A stretch of 48,765 nt of DNA from an uncultured Lachnospiraceae bacterium (GCA_946549035.1 CAMNQH010000024.1:1-48765); one strand, 5' to 3'; positions 37,365 to 46,896 are shown, numbered from the stretch's first letter. Numbers and translations are program-made. The notes: a model not told the origin generated them from the letters alone.

Positions 37365-38210
37365 TTATTTTTTTACTACAGGTATCCATACTTCATACTG
37401 GGCGTTTTCCGGATCCGGATTTAGGTAGACCTCCACATCCGGGGCATTGCCGTATTCATATCCCGATGTGGGCAGCCATTCTGTTGCAATGCGCCGCTCC
37501 AGCTCCTGGATGGATTGATTTGTACCTTCTCCGGAAAAAATTGCCCAGGTAGCGGCCGGCACAACGTATTCTTCCAGGTCGCCTTTTTCTTGGGAAGAAG
37601 AAACTGCGATATAATACCGCCAAGGCTCTGTTTCATTGCAGCTGCTGACTCCCAGCACACCCATAGGAGGAGTATCCATCAAGGCCGCCATTCGCTGCAG
37701 GGTTCCGTCCCTAGATACCTTTTCCCACATGGGAGGAATGACCGTAAAATTTTTTTCGATATCTTGATGCAGCGGTACAGATACGCCTACAATGCGGAAT
37801 GCTTCTTTGGTTTCAATTCGATAATTCATTTCTTCTACTCCCTTCACTGTGATTTTGAATGTAATTGGCGGGAAGGATTTTACAGTTATGCCTTCATTTT
37901 TTACGGAGGATGGAGGGGTTCCGTGAACGGACTGGAATGCTCTGTTAAATGCGGTGGGGGATTGATATCCGTATTTTCCTGCCGCATCGATGATTTTCAT
38001 ATCCGTACTCTGTAAATCTACGGCGGCCAGAGACATTTTTCTTCTGCGGATATATTCGGATAAAGGAATCCCTGCCATATAGGTGAACATTCTTTGAAAA
38101 TGATAAGAGGAACAACAGGCGATCTGTCCAAGCTGTTCATAATCAATTTCATCTGTTAAGTGCTTTTCGATGTAGCTGATGGCATCGTTGAGCCGTTCGA
38201 TCCATTCCAT
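37365..38210 (-). CDS. AraC-type regulator with GyrI-like effector domain
   Basis: 281 residues. Two helix-turn-helix units sit at the N-terminus (about 1-105), including DYEQLGQIACCSSYHFQRMF and the AFNRAFQSVHGTPPSS signature of AraC/XylS proteins. The rest (about 115-281) is a GyrI/Rob-like effector-binding domain ending in YEVWIPV, as in SoxS/Rob-like and BmrR-like multidrug or small-molecule sensors. ATG 38210 follows AGGAGG; seven upstream codons are not needed. It is divergent from the isomerase-dehydrogenase pair, which it may control, though such regulators often control distant genes. Confidence 0.88.
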   Translation of the reverse strand: MEWIERLNDAISYIEKHLTDEIDYEQLGQIACCSSYHFQRMFTYMAGIPLSEYIRRRKMSLAAVDLQSTDMKIIDAAGKYGYQSPTAFNRAFQSVHGTPPSSVKNEGITVKSFPPITFKITVKGVEEMNYRIETKEAFRIVGVSVPLHQDIEKNFTVIPPMWEKVSRDGTLQRMAALMDTPPMGVLGVSSCNETEPWRYYIAVSSSQEKGDLEEYVVPAATWAIFSGEGTNQSIQELERRIATEWLPTSGYEYGNAPDVEVYLNPDPENAQYEVWIPVVKK

Positions 38211-38241
38211 AGTATAAAATCCTCCTGACATTTTTCAGTAT

Positions 38242-38270
38242 ATAATAGTAATTTGATTTTTTCCTCTCAA
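38242..38270 (-). promoter_or_regulatory. Promoter of the AraC-type gene
   Basis: On the minus strand TTGAGA (38270-38265), 17 bases, TATTAT (38247-38242), about 32 bases before the ATG. Confidence 0.45.
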
Positions 38271-38426
38271 TCTATGCACAAAAAAGAGAGGTTACGCCTT
38301 TACGGGTATCTGCAGATATTCTAATAGTGGGATGAGATATTGCTTGTCTGTCCAATCACAGGATTGTAAATTGAATTATATGGAAAACGAGAAAGTTTGT
38401 CAATCTTACATAAGGAAACAAGAAAT

Positions 38427-38444
38427 GTTTCAATTTTTTGAAAC
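38427..38444. promoter_or_regulatory. Perfect inverted repeat, possible operator
   Basis: GTTTCAA-TTTT-TTGAAAC in the 378-base divergent region, about 100 bases upstream of the isomerase promoter. The rest of the region holds the two promoters and no gene that I can support. Confidence 0.4.
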
Positions 38445-38544
38445 TTCATGCAGTTTTTGTTATTTTCTTTCCAAAAATGCGGAATTATTTACGCAGTTTC
38501 GACGAGAGGTTGCAAAAGGGGATGGCGGAAAAAGAATGCTTCTC

Positions 38545-38553
38545 TGCTATAAT
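38545..38553 (+). promoter_or_regulatory. Extended -10 promoter of the isomerase-dehydrogenase pair
   Basis: TGCTATAAT is a perfect extended -10 element, 36 bases before the ATG. The -35 region is poor (GCGGAA), which fits activator control. Confidence 0.5.
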
Positions 38554-38588
38554 GAGAGCCAAGAAAGAAAAAACGGAGGTGCAAAAAA

Positions 38589-39350
38589 ATGAAGTACTGT
38601 GTTTGTACGGATGCGGTTTTTATGGGAAAGTCGGATATGATCTCTGCCATGGAACAGGTAAAAAAATGCGGTTTTGACGCTGTGGAATTTTGGACCTGGT
38701 GGGATAAAGATATGGAAGCCGTAATTGCAAAGCAGCAGGAGCTGGGACTGGAGACAGCCGCTTTTTGCGCGGAATTTATTGAGCCGGGGGATGAAAAAAA
38801 TCACAGCGCCTATGAAGAAAGCCTAAAGAAGGCCATAGGCTACGCCAAACGTATGAATTGCGGCACATTGATCGCCCAGGCGGGATGGGTGATGGATGAG
38901 ATTCCCTTTGTGAAGCATCGGCAGAATATTATTAAGCTGTTTCGGCGGGTGGCTCCAATGGCGGAGCAGGAAGGGATCACCCTTGTGATTGAGCCTTTGA
39001 ATAAGCTGGTGGACCATCCCACGTATCATCTGTCTTCTTCTTGGGATGCATTTGGACTGGCAGGGGAGGTTGGAAGCCCTAATGTGAAAATTTTGTTTGA
39101 TATTTACCATCAACAGATTACAGAAGGAAATTTGATTTCCAACATCACAGAGCATATTGACCGAATCGGCCATTTTCATGCGGCAGGGAACCCTGGAAGA
39201 AATGAAATTACCAAAGGGGAGATTTGTTACCGGAATGTATTCACAGCCATAAAAGAGGCCGGATATAAAGGGTATGTCGGTCTGGAGTATATGACCCAGG
39301 ACGATCCCTGCCCAGGCCTGGTGGAGACAAGAGAACAGATCTTGATATAG
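38589..39350 (+). CDS. Sugar isomerase/epimerase, hydroxypyruvate isomerase-like
   Basis: 253 residues, a TIM barrel of the AP endonuclease family 2/Hyi type. Metal ligands and substrate residues are visible in FCAEFIEPGD, VIEPLN (Glu), ILFDIYHQQ (Asp, His), GHFHAAGNPGRNE (His) and the closing GLEY (Glu). Family members interconvert hydroxypyruvate and tartronate semialdehyde or epimerise keto sugars. SD GGAGG precedes the ATG. It lies 28 bases before a Gfo/Idh/MocA dehydrogenase, which suggests a shared sugar or polyol catabolic step. The exact substrate is not evident. Confidence 0.85.
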   Translation: MKYCVCTDAVFMGKSDMISAMEQVKKCGFDAVEFWTWWDKDMEAVIAKQQELGLETAAFCAEFIEPGDEKNHSAYEESLKKAIGYAKRMNCGTLIAQAGWVMDEIPFVKHRQNIIKLFRRVAPMAEQEGITLVIEPLNKLVDHPTYHLSSSWDAFGLAGEVGSPNVKILFDIYHQQITEGNLISNITEHIDRIGHFHAAGNPGRNEITKGEICYRNVFTAIKEAGYKGYVGLEYMTQDDPCPGLVETREQILI

Positions 39351-39378
39351 AATCATGATAGAAAGCGAGGATAAGGAT

Positions 39379-40470
39379 ATGAAAAAAGTAGTTTGCGGCG
39401 TAATCGGATGCGGATGGATTGGAAAAATGAAGCATATTGGGTATTTGGCAAAGGCTCGTGATGTGGAGCTGGCCGCTATCTGTGATATGAATGAGGAGGC
39501 CATGAAAGAGACCATTGGGGAATTTGGCCTGGAGCATGTGAGAACGTATACGGATTACAGGGAATTGTGCCAGGATCCTGACATACAGGCAGTCCATATA
39601 TGTACGCCCAACGGCCTGCATCACGATATGACAATGTGTGCCATTGAAAACGGAAAACATGTATTTTGCGAGAAGCCTTTGGCTGTTACCTCAGAGGACG
39701 CTTTTGAAATGGTAGAAGCAGCAGAAAAAGCCGGTGTGAAGCTGGCGCTGGGCCATCAGAGACGGTTCTTCTCGTCGGTACAATATATTCGTCAGATGGT
39801 AGATAAAGGAGAAATGGGAGAGGTCTATTATGGAAAGGCCTTGGATGCCAGACGCCGTGGGGTTCCCACTTGGGGAGATTATATGAGCAAGGAGAAAAAC
39901 GGCGGCGGAATTCTTTATGACGGCGCGCCTCATTCCCTGGATCTCACCATGTATATGATGAACAACTTCCGTCCGGCAGCCGTAAAAGGAACCGTATTAC
40001 ATAAAATGCGAAATGAGACGGCCGGCAATCCCTGGGGGCCTTGGGATCCCCAAAAGTGCGACGTGGAGGATACCGGGTTTGCCCTAATCACCATGGAAAA
40101 TGGAGCCACCATCTATCTGGAGGCGGCATGGCTGATTAATATGCTGGGGATTGCCAATTCTTCCCTGATCTGCGGAACCAAGGCAGGTGCAGATCTTCAG
40201 GGAGACAAGGGCGTTGCCCGTATCAATACAGTCATCAATGATAAAATGGTGACTTACTCCCCAGAATATGCAGATATGCCCAATATCGTGGAACCATACA
40301 TTGGCGAACAGGAAGCCAGCGACGCTCAGATGAAGGATTGGATTGATGCGATTCTGGAAGACAGAGCGCCCTTTGTACAAGGAAAAGATGGAATTCCAGT
40401 GGTACAGATTATAGAGGCTGTTTATGAGTCTGCCAGAACCGGAGAGACAGTAAAGATTACAAAGCATTAA
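39379..40470 (+). CDS. Gfo/Idh/MocA family oxidoreductase
   Basis: 363 residues. The N-terminal Rossmann fold binds NAD(P) at GVIGCGWIGKMKH; the family EKPLA motif (HVFCEKPLAVT) and a following GHQRRF segment mark the active-site region, and GGGILYDGAPHSLDLTMYMM supplies the conserved Asp/His pair. Members oxidise or reduce sugars, inositols and related compounds. The ATG at 39379 is preceded by AAGGAT and GAGG; the ATG at 39355 has no SD. It is presumed to be in one operon with the upstream isomerase. Confidence 0.88.
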   Translation: MKKVVCGVIGCGWIGKMKHIGYLAKARDVELAAICDMNEEAMKETIGEFGLEHVRTYTDYRELCQDPDIQAVHICTPNGLHHDMTMCAIENGKHVFCEKPLAVTSEDAFEMVEAAEKAGVKLALGHQRRFFSSVQYIRQMVDKGEMGEVYYGKALDARRRGVPTWGDYMSKEKNGGGILYDGAPHSLDLTMYMMNNFRPAAVKGTVLHKMRNETAGNPWGPWDPQKCDVEDTGFALITMENGATIYLEAAWLINMLGIANSSLICGTKAGADLQGDKGVARINTVINDKMVTYSPEYADMPNIVEPYIGEQEASDAQMKDWIDAILEDRAPFVQGKDGIPVVQIIEAVYESARTGETVKITKH

Positions 40471-40502
40471 CGATATTATCTTCAAAAACATGGTTCCTCC
40501 TA

Positions 40503-40531
40503 TTTACTTTTAGAAAAATCAGTGCTATATT
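40503..40531 (+). promoter_or_regulatory. Candidate pan operon promoter
   Basis: TTTACT (40503-40508), 17 bases, TATATT (40526-40531), preceded by TGC (extended -10). Transcription would begin within the following hairpin, giving a leader of about 190 bases before panG. Confidence 0.45.
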
Positions 40532-40648
40532 ATGCCATGGATAGTATTCCGAGACGAAACTATACCATGGCATGATTTTTAACAGGCATATCTGCATGAA
40601 TGTATTCAGGCAGTATGCATAGGTTCCCTTCCGGGAATTTTTAACAGG
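40514..40648 (+). other. Structured pan leader with hairpin and direct repeats
   Basis: TGCCATGGATAGT (40533-40545) pairs with ACTAT-A-CCATGGCA (40559-40572), leaving one bulged A on the 3' side. An outer AAAAATCA/TGATTTTT pairing (40514-40521 with 40573-40580) extends it. ATTTTTAACAGG occurs twice (40575-40586 and 40637-40648); the second copy follows a small TTCCC/GGGAA hairpin. It may be the terminator of the dehydrogenase gene, an operator over the pan start site, or a leader RNA of the kind reported upstream of pan genes. I cannot decide between these. Confidence 0.45.
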
Positions 40649-40729
40649 GCGTTTTATTGTCCTGACACCGGCAGCCCATATCGCAGGAATGGGACTGTCT
40701 TTCACCGCCTGTATGCAGGAGGTGATGGA

Positions 40730-41572
40730 ATGGATATTGGATTTATCGGCGCTGGGAAAGTAGGGGTCTCACTGGGAAGATACCTGAAGGAAAACCATGC
40801 GCATCTTATCGGCTATTACAGCCCAAATCCCGTATCAGCAAAAGAAGCGGCAGAATATACCAAAACAAAGAGCTTTTTAACAGTAGAAGAAGTGGTGAAA
40901 GAGAGTGAACTCTTGTTTTTGACTGTCCCAGACGGGCAGATCAGTAAGGTATGGGAGCAGATAAAAGATCTGCCTGTTGCCGGAAAAATCATATGTCATT
41001 GCAGCGGCCTGCTGTCATCGGCCGTCTTTTCGGGAATCGCCTCAAAAGGGGCGTTCGGTTATTCTATCCATCCGCTTTTAGCGGTATCAGACAAATTCCA
41101 ATCGTATCAAACCATGTATCAAGCAGTATTTACCCTGGAGGGATCAGAAGAAAAACGGGATTCTGTGAAAGAACTGCTGTGTCGGTGCGGCAATCAGGTT
41201 GTATATCTGGATGCCTGTAAAAAAGTCAAGTACCACGCGGCGGCGGTTATGGCCAGTAATTTGGTGGCGGCTCTGTATGAGGAAGCCCAAGAGCTTTTGC
41301 TGGAATGCGGCTTTTCCAAGGAACTGGCGGCAGAAAGCCTAAAGCCTTTATTTCTGGGCAATGCCCACGCAGTGGCACAAAAAGGAGCTGTGGCTGCATT
41401 GACCGGGCCGGTAGAGCGTCTGGATACAGAAACGGTGAAAAAGCACCTGGATGCGTTGGAAGGAATGGAACGGGAGATGTATCGGCTGCTGTCATTGACG
41501 GCTGCAAAAATGGCCCGGCAGAAGCACCCTGAGAGGGACTATAAGGAGCTGGAAGGAAGGGTATTGCAATGA
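40730..41572 (+). CDS. panG: Rossmann/DUF2520 ketopantoate reductase, PanG-type
   Basis: 280 residues. An N-terminal NAD(P)-binding fold starts with [14 protein letters not shown], has FLTVPDG and CHCSGLLSS, and is followed by a helical DUF2520 domain (about 120-270) with [19 protein letters not shown]. PanG proteins of this architecture reduce ketopantoate to pantoate in Francisella and replace PanE. The position directly before panB, with a 4-base ATGA overlap, supports that role; no panE is in the window. The SD AGGAGGTGAT is an exceptionally long match to 16S rRNA. Confidence 0.83.
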   Translation: MDIGFIGAGKVGVSLGRYLKENHAHLIGYYSPNPVSAKEAAEYTKTKSFLTVEEVVKESELLFLTVPDGQISKVWEQIKDLPVAGKIICHCSGLLSSAVFSGIASKGAFGYSIHPLLAVSDKFQSYQTMYQAVFTLEGSEEKRDSVKELLCRCGNQVVYLDACKKVKYHAAAVMASNLVAALYEEAQELLLECGFSKELAAESLKPLFLGNAHAVAQKGAVAALTGPVERLDTETVKKHLDALEGMEREMYRLLSLTAAKMARQKHPERDYKELEGRVLQ

Positions 41573-42396
41573 AGCATACAGTAACTACATTACAAAAGCA
41601 AAAGGAAACAGGAAATAAGATTACAATGCTGACGGCGTATGATTATTCCATGGCGAAGCTGATCAACGACGCGGGAATTGAAATGATTTTGGTGGGGGAT
41701 TCCCTGGGGATGGTCATGCTGGGCTATGAAGATACGCTGCCGGTGACAATGGAGGATATGCTGCATCATACCAGGGCGGTTGCCAGAGGCGCCCAGGAAA
41801 CATTTGTAGTGGCGGATATGCCTTTTATGTCTTATCAGGTATCTATAGAGCAGGCGGTGAAAAATGCCGGGCGCCTGGTGCAGGAGGGTCATGCCAAGGC
41901 GGTAAAACTGGAAGGAGGAGCCGCAGTATGCGGACAGATTTCCGCAATCGTAAGGGCCTCTATTCCTGTGGTGGCTCACATTGGCCTTACGCCTCAGTCC
42001 ATTCATGCTCTGGGGGGTTATAAGGTACAGGGCAAAAGTCAGGAGGCGGCCCGACAGCTGCTGGAGGATGCAAAAGCCGTGGAAGCGGCTGGGGCTTTTA
42101 TGGTTGTGCTGGAATGTGTGCCGGCTAAGCTGGCAAAGCTGATTTCCAAGACGCTCCATATTCCTACCATCGGTATCGGAGCCGGGAACGGATGTGACGG
42201 ACAGGTATTGGTATATCAGGATATGCTTCATATGTTTTCAGATTTTAAACCAAAATTTGTAAAGCATTTTGCAAATATCGGGGACGCTATGAAGCAGGCG
42301 TTTCAGGAATATTCCTGCCAGGTAAAAGACGGCAGTTTTCCGAAAGAGGAGCATACATATCAGATTTCTGATGAAGTAATAGAAAAATTATATTGA
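41569..42396 (+). CDS. panB: 3-methyl-2-oxobutanoate hydroxymethyltransferase
   Basis: 275 residues, normal length. PanB adds a hydroxymethyl group from 5,10-methylene-THF to ketoisovalerate, giving ketopantoate. The N-terminus has [14 protein letters not shown], the metal-binding [19 protein letters not shown] follows, and the later [16 protein letters not shown] and [20 protein letters not shown] motifs are intact. It overlaps panG by 4 bases and precedes panC by 18 bases, within one operon. Confidence 0.95.
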   Translation: MKHTVTTLQKQKETGNKITMLTAYDYSMAKLINDAGIEMILVGDSLGMVMLGYEDTLPVTMEDMLHHTRAVARGAQETFVVADMPFMSYQVSIEQAVKNAGRLVQEGHAKAVKLEGGAAVCGQISAIVRASIPVVAHIGLTPQSIHALGGYKVQGKSQEAARQLLEDAKAVEAAGAFMVVLECVPAKLAKLISKTLHIPTIGIGAGNGCDGQVLVYQDMLHMFSDFKPKFVKHFANIGDAMKQAFQEYSCQVKDGSFPKEEHTYQISDEVIEKLY

Positions 42397-42414
42397 TCCT
42401 TAAGGAGGTTTTTT

Positions 42415-43263
42415 ATGATAACGGCAAATACAGTAGCAGAGGTCCGGGCGCAGGTAAAACAGTGGAAAAAGGAAGGTAAGACCATTGGGTTGGTGCCTAC
42501 CATGGGCTATCTTCATGAGGGCCATGCAAGCCTTATGAAACGGGCAAGAGAAGAAAATGATATAGTTGTGGTCAGCATTTTTGTGAATCCCATCCAGTTT
42601 GGCCCCACAGAGGATTTGGCCTCCTACCCAAGAGATTTTCATAGGGACAGTGAAGTGTGCCAAAGGATGGGCGTGGATTTGATTTTTCACCCTGATCCAG
42701 AAGGGATGTATCAGGAGAATTTTTGCACTTATGTGGATATGGACGTGCTGACAGAGCAGCTTTGTGGAAAAAGCCGTCCCACTCATTTCCGAGGAGTACA
42801 GACGGTAGTTTCCAAATTGTTTCATATTGCGGCCCCGGACAGGGCATATTTTGGAGAAAAGGATGCCCAGCAGCTGGCGGTGATTCGCCGCATGGCACGA
42901 GATTTGAATTTTGATATTGAGATTGTAGGGTGCCCCATTGTCAGAGAGGAAGACGGTTTGGCTAAAAGCTCCAGAAACGCTTATTTGAATCAGGAGGAAC
43001 GTCAGGCGGCGTTGGTATTAAGCAGAAGTATCAGGGAAGGAAAACGTTTAATAGAAGGGGGAGAGACAGATGCGGCCGCCGTAAAAGCCAGTATGCGCAG
43101 CATCATTGCCTCGGAACCGCTGGCGCGGATTGACTATGTGGAAATCGTAGACGGAGACAGCCTGCAGCCCATGGATACCATAAACGGTCTGGTACTGGGA
43201 GCCGTGGCAGTGTATATTGGAAAAACCAGGCTTATTGACAATACAGGTTTTATAGAAGGCTGA
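42415..43263 (+). CDS. panC: Pantothenate synthetase
   Basis: 282 residues. PanC joins pantoate and beta-alanine using ATP. Visible motifs are [17 protein letters not shown] (HxGH ATP site), [20 protein letters not shown]-like [33 protein letters not shown] and the KSSRN substitute for KMSKS ([11 protein letters not shown]). AAGGAGG lies before the ATG. It is followed by panD after 47 bases. Confidence 0.95.
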   Translation: MITANTVAEVRAQVKQWKKEGKTIGLVPTMGYLHEGHASLMKRAREENDIVVVSIFVNPIQFGPTEDLASYPRDFHRDSEVCQRMGVDLIFHPDPEGMYQENFCTYVDMDVLTEQLCGKSRPTHFRGVQTVVSKLFHIAAPDRAYFGEKDAQQLAVIRRMARDLNFDIEIVGCPIVREEDGLAKSSRNAYLNQEERQAALVLSRSIREGKRLIEGGETDAAAVKASMRSIIASEPLARIDYVEIVDGDSLQPMDTINGLVLGAVAVYIGKTRLIDNTGFIEG

Positions 43264-43310
43264 AGGGATATGGAGCAGCACCCAAAGTGCAATCAGGAAT
43301 GGAGGAACGT

Positions 43311-43697
43311 ATGACGTTGACAATGTTAAAAGGAAAAATCCATCGGGCCGTAGTGCAGCAGGCCCAGCTGAATTATGTGGGCAGCATTACAGTGGATCCT
43401 GTGCTGCTTCGTGCAGCCGATATTCTGGAGTATGAAAAAGTCCAGGTGGTGGATGTGGAAAACGGCAGCCGCTTTGAGACTTATACCATTGCCGGGGAGC
43501 CGGGCAGCGGTATGGTCTGTCTGAACGGAGCGGCGGCCAGACAGGTTCAGGTAGGGGATCATGTAATTATTATGTGTTACTGCGAAATGACCCCGGAAGA
43601 GGCCCAAGATCATAAGCCCCATGGGGTGTTTGTGGATGAGGAGAATCAGATAGAATCCCATGTCAGATATGAACGCCACGGGGAGATTCGCGGCTGA
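43311..43697 (+). CDS. panD: Aspartate 1-decarboxylase precursor
   Basis: 128 residues. PanD makes beta-alanine from aspartate using a pyruvoyl cofactor formed by self-cleavage. The cleavage site Gly24-Ser25 is clear in YVGSITVD, and [13 protein letters not shown] and [18 protein letters not shown] are normal. The ATG at 43311 follows GGAGG; an upstream in-frame ATG at 43287 would add eight residues not found in the family. It completes the set for pantothenate from ketoisovalerate and aspartate. Confidence 0.95.
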   Translation: MTLTMLKGKIHRAVVQQAQLNYVGSITVDPVLLRAADILEYEKVQVVDVENGSRFETYTIAGEPGSGMVCLNGAAARQVQVGDHVIIMCYCEMTPEEAQDHKPHGVFVDEENQIESHVRYERHGEIRG

Positions 43698-43734
43698 AAA
43701 GGATGAAGGGGTTTTTTGAATAGCGCTGTACAGG

Positions 43735-43785
43735 GCTGGTTCTATAGAGGGGAGGAGCGTTTTCCAAGCCTCTGGCAGAACCAGC
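43735..43785. terminator. Inverted repeat between convergent panD and acetyltransferase genes
   Basis: GCTGGTTCT (43735-43743) pairs with AGAACCAGC (43777-43785); an inner AGAGG/CCTCT stem (43746-43750 with 43769-43773) extends it. No strong T tract follows, so termination may be weak or factor-assisted. A GGGGTTTTTT stretch lies just upstream at 43709-43717. Confidence 0.5.
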
Positions 43786-43787
43786 GC

Positions 43788-44426
43788 CTATTCCGTTACC
43801 CGATACGTTCCAAGCAGGTCCGGTTTGTATTTCATACTGTCTTTTTCTGTGATTTCTCTTATCACCTTGCAGGGTACGCCTGCCGCAAAGGTATGATCTG
43901 GAATATCTTTTGTAACCACGCTGCCGGCGCCGATAACGCAGCCGTCGCCAATTCTTACTCCCGGGCACACGGTAACATTGGCTCCCAGCCAACAGTCGTT
44001 CCCGATGTGGACGGGTTTTGCGTAACATAAAATCTTTTCTTCTCCGTTTTCATTTTGCATCCTGCGCCGTTCTTGGGCTACCATAGGATGAATTGGCGTT
44101 ACAATGGTTACGTTTGGGCCGAAATTGCAGTAATCGCCGATTGTCACATAAGTATCGTCCTGAATCGTTAAATTGAAGTTGGCAAAGAAATTTTTCCCGA
44201 TAGTGGTATGTTTTCCATAGTGAAAAAAGATGGGTCCGTGGAAGAAGAAACCCGGTCCTATCTCACCCACGATCTGTTTGATGATTTCATTGCGCTTCTC
44301 AATTTCGTCCTCATAGGTTTTGTTGTAGTCTACATTTAGATTGTGGGTTCTTAGCTTGATAGATTTTAATTCCTTGTCCGTAGGGGTAAATAAAAGTCCT
44401 GCAAATATTTTTTCTTCTTCTCTCAT
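43788..44426 (-). CDS. Sugar O-acetyltransferase (maltose/galactoside acetyltransferase type)
   Basis: 212 residues. A helical N-terminal Mac domain (about 1-60) precedes a left-handed parallel beta-helix of hexapeptide repeats (about 70-190) with YVTIGDYCNFGPNVTIVTP, the catalytic His in TPIHP, and HIGNDCWLGANVTVCPGVRIGDGCVIGAGSVV. It uses acetyl-CoA to acetylate a sugar, as LacA, Maa and NodL do. GGAG lies about 10 bases before the ATG. It is convergent with panD and divergent from the ElaA-type gene. The substrate is unknown. Confidence 0.9.
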   Translation of the reverse strand: MREEEKIFAGLLFTPTDKELKSIKLRTHNLNVDYNKTYEDEIEKRNEIIKQIVGEIGPGFFFHGPIFFHYGKHTTIGKNFFANFNLTIQDDTYVTIGDYCNFGPNVTIVTPIHPMVAQERRRMQNENGEEKILCYAKPVHIGNDCWLGANVTVCPGVRIGDGCVIGAGSVVTKDIPDHTFAAGVPCKVIREITEKDSMKYKPDLLGTYRVTE

Positions 44427-44617
44427 ATGATTTCACTCCGTCATTTAGTATTTCTCGAGAAAGGATACCTCTCGTTTAAAAGCTATTGCATCAAAAGCGT
44501 TAGAGGCTGCTTCGGTGACAGTATCTCTGCTCCTGTTGAGCTGTTATGCGTACTATTTTACAGGAACGAGGAGGAATTTTCAAGTATCAGACAATGGGTA
44601 AAGAAGCAAGAAAATGG

Positions 44618-44646
44618 TAGAGAATTTTACTAGTGAATGATATAAT
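44618..44646 (+). promoter_or_regulatory. Promoter of the ElaA-type gene
   Basis: A perfect TATAAT (44641-44646) with a poor TAGAGA (44618-44623) 17 bases upstream. The 290-base gap to the acetyltransferase gene holds nothing else that I can support. Confidence 0.45.
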
Positions 44647-44716
44647 CTAAACATGGAAGAAACCGATGGATTGTTTTGTAAAAAACAACATGTAAGGAGA
44701 AATAGGGGGAAAACAA

Positions 44717-45154
44717 ATGCAGGTGAGTTTCAAGTACTTTGAAGAATTATCGTCAAAAGAATTATACGAAATCTTAAAGGCAAGGGCGGAAATATTTGTA
44801 GTAGAGCAAAATTGTGTTTATCAGGATTTGGATGACATTGATTATCGGAGCCTTCATATTTACTATGGATCCGAAGGAGGCGTTACCGCGTATCTGCGGG
44901 CCTTTGTTAAGAATGAGGAGACACGTACGGTGCAGGTGGAACGGGTTCTTACCATGGAGCATGGAAAAGGGCTTGGAGGAAAGCTTATGAAGGAGGGGAT
45001 AGAACTGATTAAAAAAATGATGAAAGCCCAAAAGATTTTTATAGAAGCCCAATGTTACGCAACGGGGTTTTATGAGCGCTTTGGATTTCGGATATGCTCG
45101 GATGAATTTTTAGAGGATGGGATTCCTCATGTGCAGATGGAGTTGGTGTTGTAG
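44717..45154 (+). CDS. ElaA-type GNAT acetyltransferase
   Basis: 145 residues. The ElaA pattern is complete: LYEILKARAEIFVVEQNCVYQDLDDID at the N-terminus, VERVLTMEHGKGLGGKLM as the acetyl-CoA loop, AQCYATGFYERFGF, and a closing EDGIPHVQMEL. The family acetylates an unknown small molecule or protein. GGGGGA-type purine-rich sequence lies before the ATG. It is followed after 44 bases by the damaged ABC pair and may have been the first gene of that operon. Confidence 0.88.
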   Translation: MQVSFKYFEELSSKELYEILKARAEIFVVEQNCVYQDLDDIDYRSLHIYYGSEGGVTAYLRAFVKNEETRTVQVERVLTMEHGKGLGGKLMKEGIELIKKMMKAQKIFIEAQCYATGFYERFGFRICSDEFLEDGIPHVQMELVL

Positions 45155-45198
45155 TGTCTGGGAAGAAAGGCTTATAGACAGTTCAAAGGATAAAGCAA

Positions 45199-46896
45199 AT
45201 GCAAAATGAAAATTTTCAATCAATATTAAAAAAATCCTGCCGGGGGAAAACGGCGTTCTATGTTCTATTTAGTCTGGCTCGCGGTTTAACATTACCGGTC
45301 ACAATGTTTGTGACACAGAAGATGATTGACAGCATATCCATCAGCAGCAGTTTGGCGTGTAAGTATGCATTATGGCTTGCTGTGATATTTCTGGCTGATT
45401 TGCTGTTGTTTTATGGCGGGAAGTATTTAGAACTTATGATTAAAAACCGGTTGTCATATGATGGTGAAGAGTTCCTGCTGATGCGCTGCGGAAAAATAAA
45501 GTATCAATATTATGAAAACGGGGAGATTTACCGGAACATACAGGAACTTATGAGTCGGTTTCAGGAAGTGTCCTGGGAACGGATTCGTGCCCGTGGATTT
45601 GCCATGCAGCTTGCGGGGAGCCTGCTAGGTATTTTATATTATCTGTATTCGGCAGGAATTTGGATATTCTTTTTGCTGCTTGCGGCGATGCTGCCTCCGC
45701 TTTTTTTGTCCATCTACGCAGCTAAGAGAGAATTTGTCAGCTGGGAAACATTTTTTCCATTCTACCTAAAATCCCGGTATCTCACGGAGCTTTTAACAAA
45801 ACGGAGAAATATTCGGGAGGCTCGTATATTTCAGTATAGCAGTTATGTGGAGCATGCCTGGGAGCAGGCTCTTGCCAAATTTAATCAAGGCCAAATCCGG
45901 TCTAATTTAAAGCCCCGGTATTTGGCAGGTTTTTGCGTATTTTTTCAATATTTTGTAACAATTGCCGTGTTATTTTTTCTGTTTCCAAGGATCCGGGAAC
46001 AGAGTATGACAGTTGGGGTGTTTGCAGCGGTAGCTCAAGCTATGTGGAATTTTACCGGAGAATTTCAGTATGGAGTTATCCAGATGGCAAAGGGGCTGGA
46101 AGAAGGAAGGTTATTTGATGACAAAATAGAGTCCTTTCTGAACCTGGAACTGGAGGAAGCATCTTGTCCGGAGGATATGGGACAGAAGAATCCTTTGTGT
46201 TTTGGGGGAGAGAAGGAATATCAGCCAATGGTATTCCAGTCGTTGATACTGAAGGATATCTGGTATCGTTATACAACCAAAGACCCATATGTTTTGAAGG
46301 GAGTCAATTTAGAGGTCAAAGAAAATCAGAAAATGGCTCTTGTAGGGCAGAACGGCTCAGGAAAAACCACGTTGACCAAAATACTCTTGGGGCTTATTGC
46401 ACCGGAACGGGGGGAGATTTGGCTGAATGGAGAGCTTATTACGGAGCAAAACCGCAGCCTTTTGCGGAAGGTTACCAGCGCAGTGTTTCAGGATTATATC
46501 AAATATAGTCTTTCTCTTCCAGAAAGTCTGGACTTGGGGAAAGAAGGTAAGCCTGTATCAGAAGAGATGATGGATGAGCCAACAACGGCTTTAGATCCCA
46601 TAGCAGAAGCAGCGGTATATGATCTGATCTATGAAAAAAATAAGCAAAGGACGGTGCTTTTAGTAACTCATAGGTTAGGAGCAGTAGTTCATGCAGACTG
46701 CATTTATGTCTTGAAAAATGGTAAAATATCAGAGAGCGGAAATCATAATGAATTGCTGCATTTACAGAAAGACTATGCAGAATTGTTTCAGACACAGAAA
46801 CGTTGGTATCAGGAAAAACCTGAATCCGGGGAACTTGCAGAAATAGAAACCAGCTTCCAGGAAGAAGGAATTACAAAAGAGGTGTGCAATGAATGA
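45199..46896 (+). pseudogene. ABC exporter subunit with deleted signature region
   Basis: The frame is open for 565 residues and starts well (AAAGGA before the ATG). Six membrane helices and Walker A GQNGSGKTT (about 383) are present, as are the Q-loop FQDYIKYSL and the later THRLGAV H-loop. Between them the chain jumps from KPVSEEMM to DEPTTALDP at about 456-464: about 60-70 residues carrying LSGGQ and the hydrophobic strand of Walker B are missing. The gap is in frame, so a stable but probably inactive protein could still be made. The fusion point reads GATGGATGAGCC, compatible with recombination between short GGATGAG repeats. The downstream partner is also broken. Confidence 0.75.

Noticed and set aside
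40457..40705. 82-codon minus-strand frame in the pan leader
   Set aside because: It overlaps the end of the dehydrogenase gene and the hairpins, and no family match is apparent.
44427..44633. 68-codon plus-strand frame between the acetyltransferase genes
   Set aside because: No SD, cysteine-rich mixed composition and overlap with the acetyltransferase 5' leader.
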